This document shows, one piece after another, positions 1 to 9,078 of a DNA stretch of 21,271 bases; positions within the stretch are counted from its first letter, which is position 1, and each line of letters begins with the position of its first letter. This DNA comes from CAZIHO01 sp964538875 (lineage in GTDB: Bacteria > Pseudomonadota > Gammaproteobacteria > Chromatiales > Chromatiaceae), in contig CAZIHO010000059.1 in assembly GCA_964538875.1 (NCBI GenBank), positions 1-21,271 on the forward strand. The letters are read 5' to 3'. The position numbers were made by a program, and so were the translations under genes. Below the pieces are notes generated by a model. The model worked only from the letters and a program-made list of their open reading frames with translations, was not told where the DNA came from and searched no databases.

Positions 1-1905
1 CTCAGGATGAAGCGGCCCTGGGCGTTGATGACCAGGTATTGACCGGCCAGCTCGCCCACTGCGGGGCCGTCGCCATCTTCACCGCCGCCGCCTGTGTCAC
101 CAGCATCACCCGTGCCGCCGCCACCAGGGCGTGGCGGTTTGGTGATGAAGTCGGTGCCAAATAGCTGGGTCACGTCGGTGTAGTCGTACAGCCAGAACTT
201 GTACTTTTGGGTTTCTTCGTGGATGCGGGTGCCGCGCCCGACCATTTGGTAGAACTTGATGGGTGATTGCAGATAGCGGAAGAACACCACAGCGTTCAGG
301 CGCTCGATGTCCACGCCTGCTTCCAACAGGTCCACGGTGCAGGCAATAAAGGCCTGCTGACCGGAGCCGCGCATGGGTTCAATCAGGTCCGAGCCGTTGT
401 TGGCACCGCCCATGCATTTGAAGGCATAGTGGTCTTTCGGCGACTGGCCTTGCTCCTTGCACCAGCGCACATACAGATTGTTCATATGCTGGGCGACGCG
501 GTCGGCGTGGATTTCACGGGTGCAGAAGATGATGACCTTCTGCTCCGGCCCGCCGTTGGCACGCAGGAGCTTAAACAGGTCTTGGCACATTTTGGGCGTG
601 CGCAGTTCGATGAACAGTTCGTCATCGAAGTCTTTGCCGGTGTATTGGTTCTTGGTCAGGTCTTCTGCGGTCAGCGGTTGGCCAGTTTTGATGTTTTTGA
701 CGCCTGCCTTGAGGATTTCTTCTTTGGTGAAGGTGGCATTGTCGATGCTGGCCTTGCGTTTGACGATTTCGCAGGCGGCCAGGTAGCCGTCTTCCTGGGC
801 CTGGATCAGGGTGTATTCGTAGACCGGCTCACCGAAATATTGGCGGTTGTTGGCGGTGATCTCCTGATCTTCGGCGCTGGCGTGTTTGGACTGTTCCAGT
901 TTGCGGGGTGTGGCGGTCAGGCCGATGTGGATGGCATGGGGATTGCGCCGGAGCACTTCCGACCAGCGGCCCCAGGCCGAACGATGGCATTCGTCGATGA
1001 GGATGACGCTGAAGGCGTCGTCGCCATAGTGCTGGGTGAGAAAGCTGGCAAAGCCTTGCTCATCGTCCAGACCCAGGGTCTGATAGGTGGCAATCTGGAT
1101 GCGGGCGTTCCGGGCCGCGTTGCCGCCTTGTTCGGTCCGGACGATGCGGGCATCGTCGCCGAAGGCGGCCTTGAGTTTGGTGTAGGCCTGCTCCCGCAGT
1201 TCGTCCCGGTCGCACAGAAACAGGGCGGGTTTGGGCAGTTGCCCGGCCTTGTTCATGCGCCATAACAGGTTGGTGGCGATGACGGTTTTTCCCGCGCCGG
1301 TGGCGAGCGTTAGCAGGACGCGGGGCGGCCGGCCGGCCTGCTGCTCCACAAGGATTTTCAGCAAGGCGGCGCGGATCGCCGCATCCTGGTAATAGCGGGA
1401 CGCCGACCAGGCCGGGCTGTCGGCCTGAAACAGCATCGCGGCCTCGGGCTGGGCCATGTTGAGCCCAACGTCCCTGGCGTAGCGGGCGGTCAGGTCAGCG
1501 TGCGGCGGGAAATCCACAAACGGGAACGGGCCGCCTTGCAGGCTGGTCATGCAATCGAACTCGCCATAGCGGTGGCCATTGGTGGCGAAGACATACTTCA
1601 CGTCGAAGCGTTCGCAGTCGGCATAACCCTTGGCCTGCTGCATGCCCTTGAGCGGGTCTTCGCTTTCTTTCTTGGCTTCAAGCACCGCCACCGGCAGGGC
1701 CTTGGGCATATCGCCCAGTTGCACGCAGAGCAGATAGTCGGTACGCCCCGGACCCTTGCGGCGGCGGCCTTTGGCGCCGGTGGGCTCCACCGGAGCCGGG
1801 GTCAAGGTGGTTTCGAGGGCGATGCGCTCGCGCCTGACGTAGCCTTTTTTCCCGAAGGACCGGGTCAATCAGGTGATAGCGGGTCTCCGCCTCATTCATG
1901 CTCAT
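1..1905 (-). CDS. hsdR: Type I restriction enzyme R subunit (HsdR), 3' end off the left edge, apparent frameshift near the 5' end
   Basis: This is the ATP-dependent translocase and nuclease subunit of a type I restriction-modification system. The protein opens MSMNEAETRYHLIDPVLRE, typical of EcoEI-like HsdR. With the frame corrected, the N-terminal nuclease core shows TDYLL (Asp about 56) and VLEAKK (Glu about 76, Lys about 78), a PD-(D/E)xK pattern. The SF2 helicase motifs follow: TGAGKT (Walker A), IDECH (motif II), LTATP (motif III) and QMVGRGTR (motif VI). A Gly/Asp-rich linker encoded near 75-135 precedes the missing C-terminal region. About 634 codons are present. Reading from the start, the frame breaks at a run of six T at 1845-1850 (A6 in the mRNA); five A would restore it. 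The A-run could be a sequencing error or a true inactivating or phase-variable mutation. The start is ATG at 1905, with another ATG at 1899. hsdM and hsdS are not in the window; in EcoEI-type order they would lie off the left edge. Confidence 0.87.
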
Positions 1906-1912
1906 GGATTTG

Positions 1913-1972
1913 CCCCATCAACTCGCACCGCCCAACCGCCTACCCTAGCGTTGGACTGCGTGCTTGATGGGG
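1913..1972 (-). promoter_or_regulatory. Imperfect hairpin in the fabD-like/hsdR gap that covers the hsdR Shine-Dalgarno
   Basis: A perfect 9-bp inverted repeat (CCCCATCAA at 1913-1921, TTGATGGGG at 1964-1972) continues inward as GCAC/GTGC (1925-1928 and 1960-1963, with CTC bulged on one side) and CAAC/GTTG (1933-1936 and 1950-1953). Read as minus-strand RNA, the 3' arm ends in GAUGGGG, seven bases before the hsdR ATG at 1905. This is the only purine-rich stretch at ribosome-binding distance, so folding would occlude it. No U-run follows, so a standard terminator is less likely. The control function is inferred. Confidence 0.4.
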
Positions 1973-2000
1973 TGGGCTGCCCTGTGTGGCTAATAAAGAA

Positions 2001-3356
2001 TTAACCTAGCGCCTTTAGCCTCTGATGCAATTCGACCAGTTCTGCGTCCATTTCCTCACCTGTGAAATAGCGCTTTGCGCCCGGTTCAGACCCAATCACT
2101 TTTTCCAGATAAGGATTCGGAGTTTGGCCTAGCTTGCCGACCAGACGCTCCAGGCATTCCAAATTCTCCTGGACCGGCTGTTGAATGATTTGCACGACGG
2201 CGCTCAGCCCCAGTTCGCTGACCCGGCCGACAACATTGGCCGTGTCTTCGGTCAAAACCCCGTCGTCAACTGGGACAAATAAATGGAACCAATGGTCATC
2301 TACGGCGTTGCCATTGATCCCCAACCCGGATGGATTTGGCCTATCATCGCGGGGCTCCTTGAGCAGCCTATTCATGCCACTGACAACATTCACCGTCCTG
2401 CGGATGAGTTGGCTGTTAATGGCGGAAAGATAAAGCGCCTGGTGTTCTGTGAAGCGCAGGAGCTTTTTCGTGATGCCTTCCAAATTCGGCCGCTTGCCTT
2501 CGTGTTCAGTGGCGGTACCAATCCCCCCGCCGAATTCAATGATCGTTGTGATACCGCTATCCATTGCTGCTTGAAAATTCGAATGCCACAGCACCGGATG
2601 AAATAATTGAAAGAACAGCCGCGCCCGGATATCTAGGGGGCTGGGGTCGTGAAAGCCGCCGGTAAAATTGGACAATACCCGGATGTTGGACAGCTCAAAC
2701 TCGGCGGTTTCGAGGACGGCGCGAAAGCGGCGTGCGGCCTCCACCATGTAATAGGTGTGAAACGCCCCTTCGGTTTTCAGACGGGCCGGGCGCTTGCGCG
2801 GAAAACTTTCTTTAACCTCCTGCTCTAACGCCCCCAAGTCCTCGCCCCGGCCGCCGACGACGATCTGATCCGGCAGATTGCAACCGGCAACCGCACAGTG
2901 ATGACGCTCGGCAAGGGGCCGGATGGAATCGAGGTCCAGGGGGAAGGCCGTCATTTCCCCTTCGCCATAGGTCCCCATCAATTCGCCCCGCTTCTGCACC
3001 AGTTGCAGGGCACTTGCAAAGCTGAGTGCCTTCGCCGCCACCAGCGCCGAATACTCGCCGAGACTGTGACCAGCCGCCATCGCCGGCGTCATTCGATCAT
3101 CGGTCAAATCCCTGAACACTTCCAGGCAGGCGATGGAATGGGTAAGCAGGGCAGGTTGTGTGAACCGGGTTAGATTGAGCTGGTCCTGGGGATCGTTGAA
3201 GGAGAGTTCGGCAACATCATAGCCGAGCACTGAGCTGGCTTGGTCATAAACGCGCTTGGCGACTCCATAATCGCGATGGAGGTCGCTACCCATCCCCTTG
3301 TATTGGGAGCCCTGGCCGGGAAAGACGAATAGGACGGATTGTTCAAACTCAGACAT
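2001..3356 (-). CDS. FabD-like malonyl-CoA:ACP acyltransferase with a C-terminal extension (451 aa)
   Basis: An acyltransferase of the FabD/PKS-AT fold, expected to move an acyl group, probably malonyl, from CoA to an acyl carrier protein. Visible motifs are FPGQGSQ (oxyanion Gln about 15), GHSLGEYSA (nucleophile Ser about 98), the QKRG Arg (about 123), CNLPDQIVVGG, and GAFH (catalytic His about 200). Phe before that His is the malonyl-type pattern; methylmalonyl-specific PKS domains usually have YASH. The catalytic domain ends near residue 312, whereas FabD is usually about 310 aa in total. The remaining roughly 135 residues match nothing I recognise. I chose ATG at 3356 (MSEFEQSVLFVFPGQ) over the upstream in-frame ATG at 3404 because the fold begins there and AAAGG lies just upstream. 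Its base composition looks lower in GC than the mutase operon. No ketosynthase or ACP gene lies nearby, so the acceptor is unknown. Confidence 0.85.
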   Translation of the reverse strand: MSEFEQSVLFVFPGQGSQYKGMGSDLHRDYGVAKRVYDQASSVLGYDVAELSFNDPQDQLNLTRFTQPALLTHSIACLEVFRDLTDDRMTPAMAAGHSLGEYSALVAAKALSFASALQLVQKRGELMGTYGEGEMTAFPLDLDSIRPLAERHHCAVAGCNLPDQIVVGGRGEDLGALEQEVKESFPRKRPARLKTEGAFHTYYMVEAARRFRAVLETAEFELSNIRVLSNFTGGFHDPSPLDIRARLFFQLFHPVLWHSNFQAAMDSGITTIIEFGGGIGTATEHEGKRPNLEGITKKLLRFTEHQALYLSAINSQLIRRTVNVVSGMNRLLKEPRDDRPNPSGLGINGNAVDDHWFHLFVPVDDGVLTEDTANVVGRVSELGLSAVVQIIQQPVQENLECLERLVGKLGQTPNPYLEKVIGSEPGAKRYFTGEEMDAELVELHQRLKALG

Positions 3357-3458
3357 GGCCTTTACTCGTGGGGTAATGGGGAGGGAGAGGATAGCCCGTC
3401 GCATCTGGCGCAGCGCGGCGGACTAACCCGATGTATTCAAATAACTTTTTCTCGATAC

Positions 3459-3507
3459 CTGGAAAGCACCGCCGATACGGGTTCATTTCTCTTCCGGTGC
3501 TTTCCAG
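3459..3507 (-). terminator. 13-bp perfect inverted repeat at the end of the methylmalonyl-CoA operon
   Basis: CTGGAAAGCACCG (3459-3471) is exactly complementary to CGGTGCTTTCCAG (3495-3507), with a 23-base loop. The stop codon of the Cys-rich gene (3483-3485) sits in the loop, so the upstream arm is coding. There is no U-run after the stem on the minus strand (the RNA continues GUAUCGAGAAAAAG). It is therefore not a textbook intrinsic terminator. It could instead protect the 3' end of the mRNA or help uncouple the next gene. Confidence 0.4.
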
Positions 3508-3797
3508 ATGACCGGATGTTTCTGGTATCGCGACAGGTTCATGAGTTTCCAACTGCGCTCGTAACCGTCATGGGGCAGTTTGCACCGGCTGCAATCCTTG
3601 CGCAGGTTGCCGTCTGCATCGGTGATGACTTCGTAATTGCCGGGGCACTCCAGCCAATAAAGGGAACAGGTGCAGTAGAGGCAGTTGAATTCCCCGGGGG
3701 AGCGGAATTCGCTCAGGTCATGGCACGGGAAGGCTTCGCATTGGCGATGGGTAAAGCCCATGTAGTGCTTGGTCTTGAACAGGTCTTTCGGCTCCAT
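3483..3797 (-). CDS. Small Cys-rich metal-binding-type protein (104 aa), last gene of the mutase operon
   Basis: The 104-residue protein begins MEPKDLFKTKHY and carries ordered Cys/His groups: HRQCEAFPCH, FNCLYCTC, LECPGNY and KDCSRCKLPH. This pattern fits the family called 'cysteine-rich small domain' (Pfam PF04071, from memory), presumed to bind a metal; its biochemical role is not known to me. There is no signal peptide or membrane segment. The ATG at 3797 was preferred to an in-frame start at 3941 because the longer form would add an Arg-rich stretch overlapping the epimerase gene. It starts 29 bp after the epimerase stop, in the same direction, so it is probably co-transcribed with the B12-dependent mutase genes. 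A role in cobalamin or metal supply to the mutase is an inference from context. Confidence 0.82.
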   Translation of the reverse strand: MEPKDLFKTKHYMGFTHRQCEAFPCHDLSEFRSPGEFNCLYCTCSLYWLECPGNYEVITDADGNLRKDCSRCKLPHDGYERSWKLMNLSRYQKHPVIWKAPEEK

Positions 3798-3826
3798 GGC
3801 TGTTCCTGATAGGTAAGCGGTGTTGC

Positions 3827-4300
3827 TCAGGCCAGTTTGGCGAAGGCGTCGCGCACCTCCGGCGGCGCCTGCACCAGTTCGATTAACACCCCTTCGCCGC
3901 CGATGGGGGCGGTCGTGTCGCCCTTGGGATGGATGAAACAAATGTCGAAGCCGGAAGCCCCTTTGCGGATACCCCCTGGAGTGAAACGTACACCCCGGCT
4001 CTCCAGCCAGGCCACCGCCGCCGGCAGGTCGTCGATCCAGAGTCCCACGTGGTTGAGGGCCGGTTCCTGCACCCGTGGCTTTTTGCTGGGGTCGAGGGGC
4101 TGCATCAGGTCCACTTCTACTTTGAGCGGGCCGGAACCGGCAACCGCAATGTCTTCGTCCACGTTCTCACCGGCACTGCGGTAGTTGCCGCTCAGCTCGA
4201 GACCCAGGGTGTCCACCCAAAGGGTGCGCAACCGTTCCTTATCCAGACCGCCAACCGCGATTTGCTGGATTCCGAGTACCTTAAATGGCCGCTCACTCAT
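3827..4300 (-). CDS. mce: Methylmalonyl-CoA epimerase-like VOC protein (157 aa)
   Basis: A VOC/glyoxalase-fold protein of epimerase size. By context it converts (S)- to (R)-methylmalonyl-CoA, linking propionyl-CoA carboxylase to the mutase. Two beta-alpha-beta-beta-beta modules can be seen: GIQQIAVGGLDK...LGLEL near residues 10-36 and LNHVGLWIDDLPAAVAWL near 82-99, ending GVLIELVQ. Of the usual metal ligands, His84 (NHVG) and Glu141 (LIEL) are kept. The first His (INH in typical epimerases) is Gln13, and the second acidic/Gln position appears to be Asp64 (VDLMQP). These substitutions could alter metal binding, or mark a divergent subfamily. The start is ATG at 4300 (MSERPFKVLG); an upstream in-frame start at 4324 would add eight residues. 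It lies 37 bp after meaB and 29 bp before the Cys-rich gene. Confidence 0.8.
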   Translation of the reverse strand: MSERPFKVLGIQQIAVGGLDKERLRTLWVDTLGLELSGNYRSAGENVDEDIAVAGSGPLKVEVDLMQPLDPSKKPRVQEPALNHVGLWIDDLPAAVAWLESRGVRFTPGGIRKGASGFDICFIHPKGDTTAPIGGEGVLIELVQAPPEVRDAFAKLA

Positions 4301-4337
4301 TGATCGCTCTCCGACGCCGGGCATTCCGGCCCCATGG

Positions 4338-5345
4338 TTATTGACGCTTCAAAAAAACGTCCAGCAGTTGCCGCGCGGCACTGGCCGGGGATATCCGGCC
4401 CTCGCTGGCGGCGGCTTCCAGGACGGGGATCCGTCTGCGGACGTCCGGATCGCTTTTCAGTACCTGAATGAGACTTTCGTTTACTTCTGACCACATCCAG
4501 GCCCGGGCCTGCTCGGCCCGGCGTAGCTCGAATTGACCACTGGCCGCTAGGGTCTCCCGGTAGCGCAACGCGGTCTCCCAGACCTCGGCGATCCCCACCG
4601 CGTCCCGCGCGGAGCAGGTGCGGACCTCGACCCGCCAATCTGCCAGACGGGGATGGAGCAGGCGCAGTGCGCTGCGATATTCCAGCGCGGAGCGCCGGGC
4701 GGCCGGCAACTGGTCGCCGTCGGCCTTGTTGACCAGAATCAGGTCGGCCAGCTCCATGATGCCGCGCTTGATGCCCTGGAGTTCGTCACCGCCGCCGGGC
4801 AGCAGCAGCAGCAGGAACATATCGGTCATCTCCGCCACCCGGGTCTCGGACTGGCCGACGCCCACCGTCTCCACCAGGATGACATCGAAGCCGGCCGCCT
4901 CACACAGGATCATCGCCTCGCGGCTGTGTCGAGTGACGCCTCCTAGGGTATTGCCGGAAGGCGACGGCCGGATGTAGGCCTCCGGGCGGCGTGACAGCAG
5001 TTCCATGCGGGTCTTGTCGCCCAGGATGGAGCCGCCACTGACCGCCGACGAGGGATCCACCGTCAGCACCGCCACCCGGTGACCCGCGTCGATCACATGG
5101 TTGCCCAGAACTTCCACGAACGTCGACTTGCCGACCCCCGGCACCCCGGAGATTCCCAGCCGGATGGAGTTCCCGGCATGGGGCGTCAGCCGCTGCAACA
5201 GCTCACCGGCAGCGGCACAGTGATCGTCGCGGGTGGACTCGATCAGGGTGATGGCCCGTGCCAGCGCCCGCCGTTGGCCTTCGAGAACCCCGCTGGCGAG
5301 GGCGTCCAGGTCCAAGGCAGGCGATTGCCTCGATGCGGCCCCCAA
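4338..5345 (-). CDS. meaB: MeaB/ArgK-family GTPase, methylmalonyl-CoA mutase chaperone (335 aa)
   Basis: A P-loop G3E-type GTPase that in this family gates cobalamin loading and protects or repairs methylmalonyl-CoA mutase. It shows GVPGVGKST (67-75, P-loop), a conserved TVDPSS...GSILGDKTRM region (95-114), ETVGVGQSE (159-167) and NKAD (206-209, guanine specificity), with a C-terminal helical segment. The length matches the family. The start codon appears to be TTG at 5345, two bases after the pccA stop, with GGAG 11 bases upstream inside the end of pccA. No ATG or GTG fits before the conserved N-terminal helix; another TTG lies ten codons further in. Proximity to the mutase and carboxylase genes supports mutase rather than another B12 enzyme as client. 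Confidence 0.95.
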   Translation of the reverse strand: MGAASRQSPALDLDALASGVLEGQRRALARAITLIESTRDDHCAAAGELLQRLTPHAGNSIRLGISGVPGVGKSTFVEVLGNHVIDAGHRVAVLTVDPSSAVSGGSILGDKTRMELLSRRPEAYIRPSPSGNTLGGVTRHSREAMILCEAAGFDVILVETVGVGQSETRVAEMTDMFLLLLLPGGGDELQGIKRGIMELADLILVNKADGDQLPAARRSALEYRSALRLLHPRLADWRVEVRTCSARDAVGIAEVWETALRYRETLAASGQFELRRAEQARAWMWSEVNESLIQVLKSDPDVRRRIPVLEAAASEGRISPASAARQLLDVFLKRQ

Positions 5346-5347
5346 AG

Positions 5348-7333
5348 CTATTCAAACTCCAGGATCTTGTCGTCTACGGCCAGGCTTGCTCCGACCTGGA
5401 AGTTGACCTTCGCCACCACCGCTTTGCGCTGGGCACGCAGGGTATTCTCCATCTTCATGGCCTCGAGCACCGCCAGTTCGTCACCTTCCTCCACCGTATC
5501 GCCCGCCTGGACGGCCAGGGACACCAGCAGACCCGGCATCGGCGAAAGTAGGTATTTGGACAGGTCCGGCGGCGCTTTCACCGGCATGTAGCGCATGAGT
5601 TCGGCCGCCCGGGGCGTGATGACCTTGACGTGGGACTGGGAGCCGGCATGGGATAGGCGATGGACCTGTAAGCCGCGCTCCACTTGGACGAAGATCTCCC
5701 GGCCATTGACGGTGCCGCTGAACAAAGGCTGTCCCAGCTCCCACCCACTACGCACGGCATAGGTCCTGCCGTTGTGCTCCACGTCGTGACCGCCTTCGGT
5801 CGCTACCACGGAGACCGGATGGTACTCGCCGTTCATGAACACCACCCAGTCGTCACTGACCCGGCGCTCGTGGCCGCGCAACTGACCATCGATCCTGGCC
5901 GCACGATCCCGATAACTGCGGTTCATGGCGGCGGCCACCGCGATGATGATGGCAGGCTCCTCATGGGGCACGTCGGCGGGGTGGAACCCTTCCGGGTACT
6001 CCTCGCCGATCATATTGGTGCTCATATTTCCGCTCACGAAGCGCGGATGCATCATCAAGGCCGACAAGAAGCTGAGGTTGTTGGCGACACCGCGGATCAG
6101 GAACCGATCCAGCGCCGAGAGCATCCGGGCCCTAGCGTCCTCTCGATCGGAACCGTAGGTGATGAGTTTGGCGATCATGGGATCGTAGTACATGGACACT
6201 TCGCCGCCTTCATATACCCCAGTGTCCACACGAACGTAGCGGTCCTCGGCGGGGGGCTGAAATTGGACCAGACGGCCTGTGGACGGCAGGAAATTCCGGA
6301 AGGGGTCTTCAGCGTAAACGCGCGCCTCGATGGCCCAGCCATGGATGCCCACATCCGCCTGGGTGATGGGCAGCTTCTCGCCATTGGCCACGCGGATCAT
6401 CAGTTCCACCAGATCCACGCCGGTGATTAGTTCGGTGATCGGATGCTCCACCTGTAGCCGGGTGTTCATCTCCAAAAAGTAGAAGTTACGCTGGCTATCG
6501 ACGATGAACTCTACGGTGCCCGCAGACTCATAGTCCACCGCCCGGGCCAGGGCCACCGCTTGCTCGCCCATGCGCTGGCGGGTTTCCGGGTCGAGAAAAG
6601 GCGACGGCGCCTCTTCGACCACCTTCTGATGACGGCGCTGCAAGGAGCATTCGCGCTCGTTCAGGTACAGGCTGTTGCCGTGGCCATCGGCAATGATCTG
6701 GATTTCGATATGGCGCGGTTCCTCGATGAATTTCTCCATGAAGATACGATCGTCGCCGAAGCTGGAGCGCGCCTCGTTGGCGGCCCGCTCGAAGCCGTCC
6801 CGGCACTCCTGATCGTTGCGGGCCACGCGCATACCCTTGCCGCCACCGCCGGCCGTGGCCTTGAGCATCACCGGATAGCCGATGCCGTTGGCGATCTCCA
6901 CCGCATGCTCGCGGTCCCGCAGCACCCCGGTAAAGCCGGGAATGGTGTTGACCCCCGCCTGTTCGGCCAACCGCTTGGAGGTGATCTTGTCGCCCATGGC
7001 CTCAATGGCGCGGGTTTTCGGGCCGATGAAGGCGATGCCTGCTTTGGCCAGCTCCTCGCAGAATTCCGAGTTCTCGGACAGAAACCCGTATCCCGGATGT
7101 ACCGCCTGGGCTCCGGTATCCAGACAGGCTTTTAGGATTTTGTCCTTCAATAGATAGCTTTTGGCTGACGGGGGAGGGCCGATGTGGACCGCCTCATCGG
7201 CCATTTTTACGTGTAACGCATCCCGGTCGGCGTCGGAATAGACCGCCACGGTCTTGATGCCCATTTTGCGGGCGGACTTGATGACGCGGCAGGCAATCTC
7301 GCCGCGGTTGGCAATCAGGATTTTGTCAAACAC
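5348..7333 (-). CDS. pccA: Propionyl-CoA carboxylase alpha chain: biotin carboxylase plus biotin carrier
   Basis: This subunit carboxylates its own biotin with ATP and bicarbonate, then passes the carboxyl group to the beta chain. From the N-terminus: the biotin carboxylase N-domain (ILIANRGEIACRV), the ATP-grasp Gly loop (KATAGGGGKGMRV, about 157-169), RRHQKVVEEAPS, EMNTRLQVEHP, the biotin carboxylase C-domain, a linker region, and a C-terminal biotinyl domain with EAMKMEN (biotin Lys about 627). About 661 aa is normal for PCC/MCC alpha chains. Two in-frame GTG codons compete as start, at 7339 and 7333. I favour 7333 because AGAGGG lies seven bases before it, against one base before the other. 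It begins 11 bp after the pccB stop. By itself the chain could serve another acyl-CoA; pccB and the mutase point to propionyl-CoA. Confidence 0.93.
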   Translation of the reverse strand: MFDKILIANRGEIACRVIKSARKMGIKTVAVYSDADRDALHVKMADEAVHIGPPPSAKSYLLKDKILKACLDTGAQAVHPGYGFLSENSEFCEELAKAGIAFIGPKTRAIEAMGDKITSKRLAEQAGVNTIPGFTGVLRDREHAVEIANGIGYPVMLKATAGGGGKGMRVARNDQECRDGFERAANEARSSFGDDRIFMEKFIEEPRHIEIQIIADGHGNSLYLNERECSLQRRHQKVVEEAPSPFLDPETRQRMGEQAVALARAVDYESAGTVEFIVDSQRNFYFLEMNTRLQVEHPITELITGVDLVELMIRVANGEKLPITQADVGIHGWAIEARVYAEDPFRNFLPSTGRLVQFQPPAEDRYVRVDTGVYEGGEVSMYYDPMIAKLITYGSDREDARARMLSALDRFLIRGVANNLSFLSALMMHPRFVSGNMSTNMIGEEYPEGFHPADVPHEEPAIIIAVAAAMNRSYRDRAARIDGQLRGHERRVSDDWVVFMNGEYHPVSVVATEGGHDVEHNGRTYAVRSGWELGQPLFSGTVNGREIFVQVERGLQVHRLSHAGSQSHVKVITPRAAELMRYMPVKAPPDLSKYLLSPMPGLLVSLAVQAGDTVEEGDELAVLEAMKMENTLRAQRKAVVAKVNFQVGASLAVDDKILEFE

Positions 7334-7344
7334 ATTCACGCCCT

Positions 7345-8877
<1,533 letters not shown>

Positions 8878-8989
8878 GCCTAAACCCCTGTTCTAGGACG
8901 TTCGCCAGACGCAATCTCCGTACCGATGCGTTAGGACCTAGAAAAAATAGATTCTTGGTTACCTCTGCAGCACAGCCACCAGCTACCTT

Positions 8990-9055
8990 AAACCACCGGG
9001 AGCGCCGAGCCTCAAATCTCGGCATTCTCGGCATTCTCGGTTTCATTGGTGGTTT
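8990..9055 (-). other. Potential RNA fold in the mutase-pccB gap
   Basis: AAACCACC (8990-8997) is complementary to GGTGGTTT (9048-9055), enclosing an inner stem GCCGAG/CTCGGC (9004-9009 and 9018-9023, 8-base loop). Together they could form a nested structure in the untranslated RNA between the mutase and pccB. No U-run follows either stem directly; a T6 tract on the minus strand appears only at about 8942-8947. An attenuation or processing role is speculative. Confidence 0.25.
9018..9040. repeat. 9-bp tandem repeat, about 2.5 copies
   Basis: CTCGGCATT occurs at 9018-9026 and 9027-9035, followed by a partial CTCGG at 9036-9040. It lies in the noncoding gap between the mutase and pccB, inside the loop of the larger inverted repeat. 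It is short enough to be replication slippage; the unit does not match a known operator I can name. Confidence 0.6.
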
Positions 9056-9058
9056 TGG

Positions 9059-9077
9059 GGCCGGTGGCTGCCCGGCC
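9059..9077 (-). other. GC-rich hairpin one base after the mutase stop codon
   Basis: GGCCGG (9059-9064) pairs with CCGGCC (9072-9077) across a 7-base loop, beginning one base past the mutase TGA (9079-9081). The following minus-strand sequence is CCAAAACC, with no U-run, so intrinsic termination is doubtful. A 3'-end stabiliser or partial terminator between the mutase and pccB is possible. Confidence 0.3.
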
Positions 9078-9078
9078 T

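Noticed and set aside
267..1265. 332-codon open frame on the plus strand
   Set aside because: It is the shadow of hsdR, whose helicase motifs are clear on the other strand.
1930..1956. GCCCAAC ... GTTGGAC, matching the integron attC core-site pattern RYYYAAC/GTTRRRY
   Set aside because: The two sites are only 27 bp apart end to end, too short for an attC site, and no integrase or cassette array is visible. The match follows from the hairpin's own symmetry.
3798..3941. Longer N-terminus for the Cys-rich protein
   Set aside because: The extra 48 residues are Arg-rich, overlap the epimerase gene and do not fit the small-domain family.
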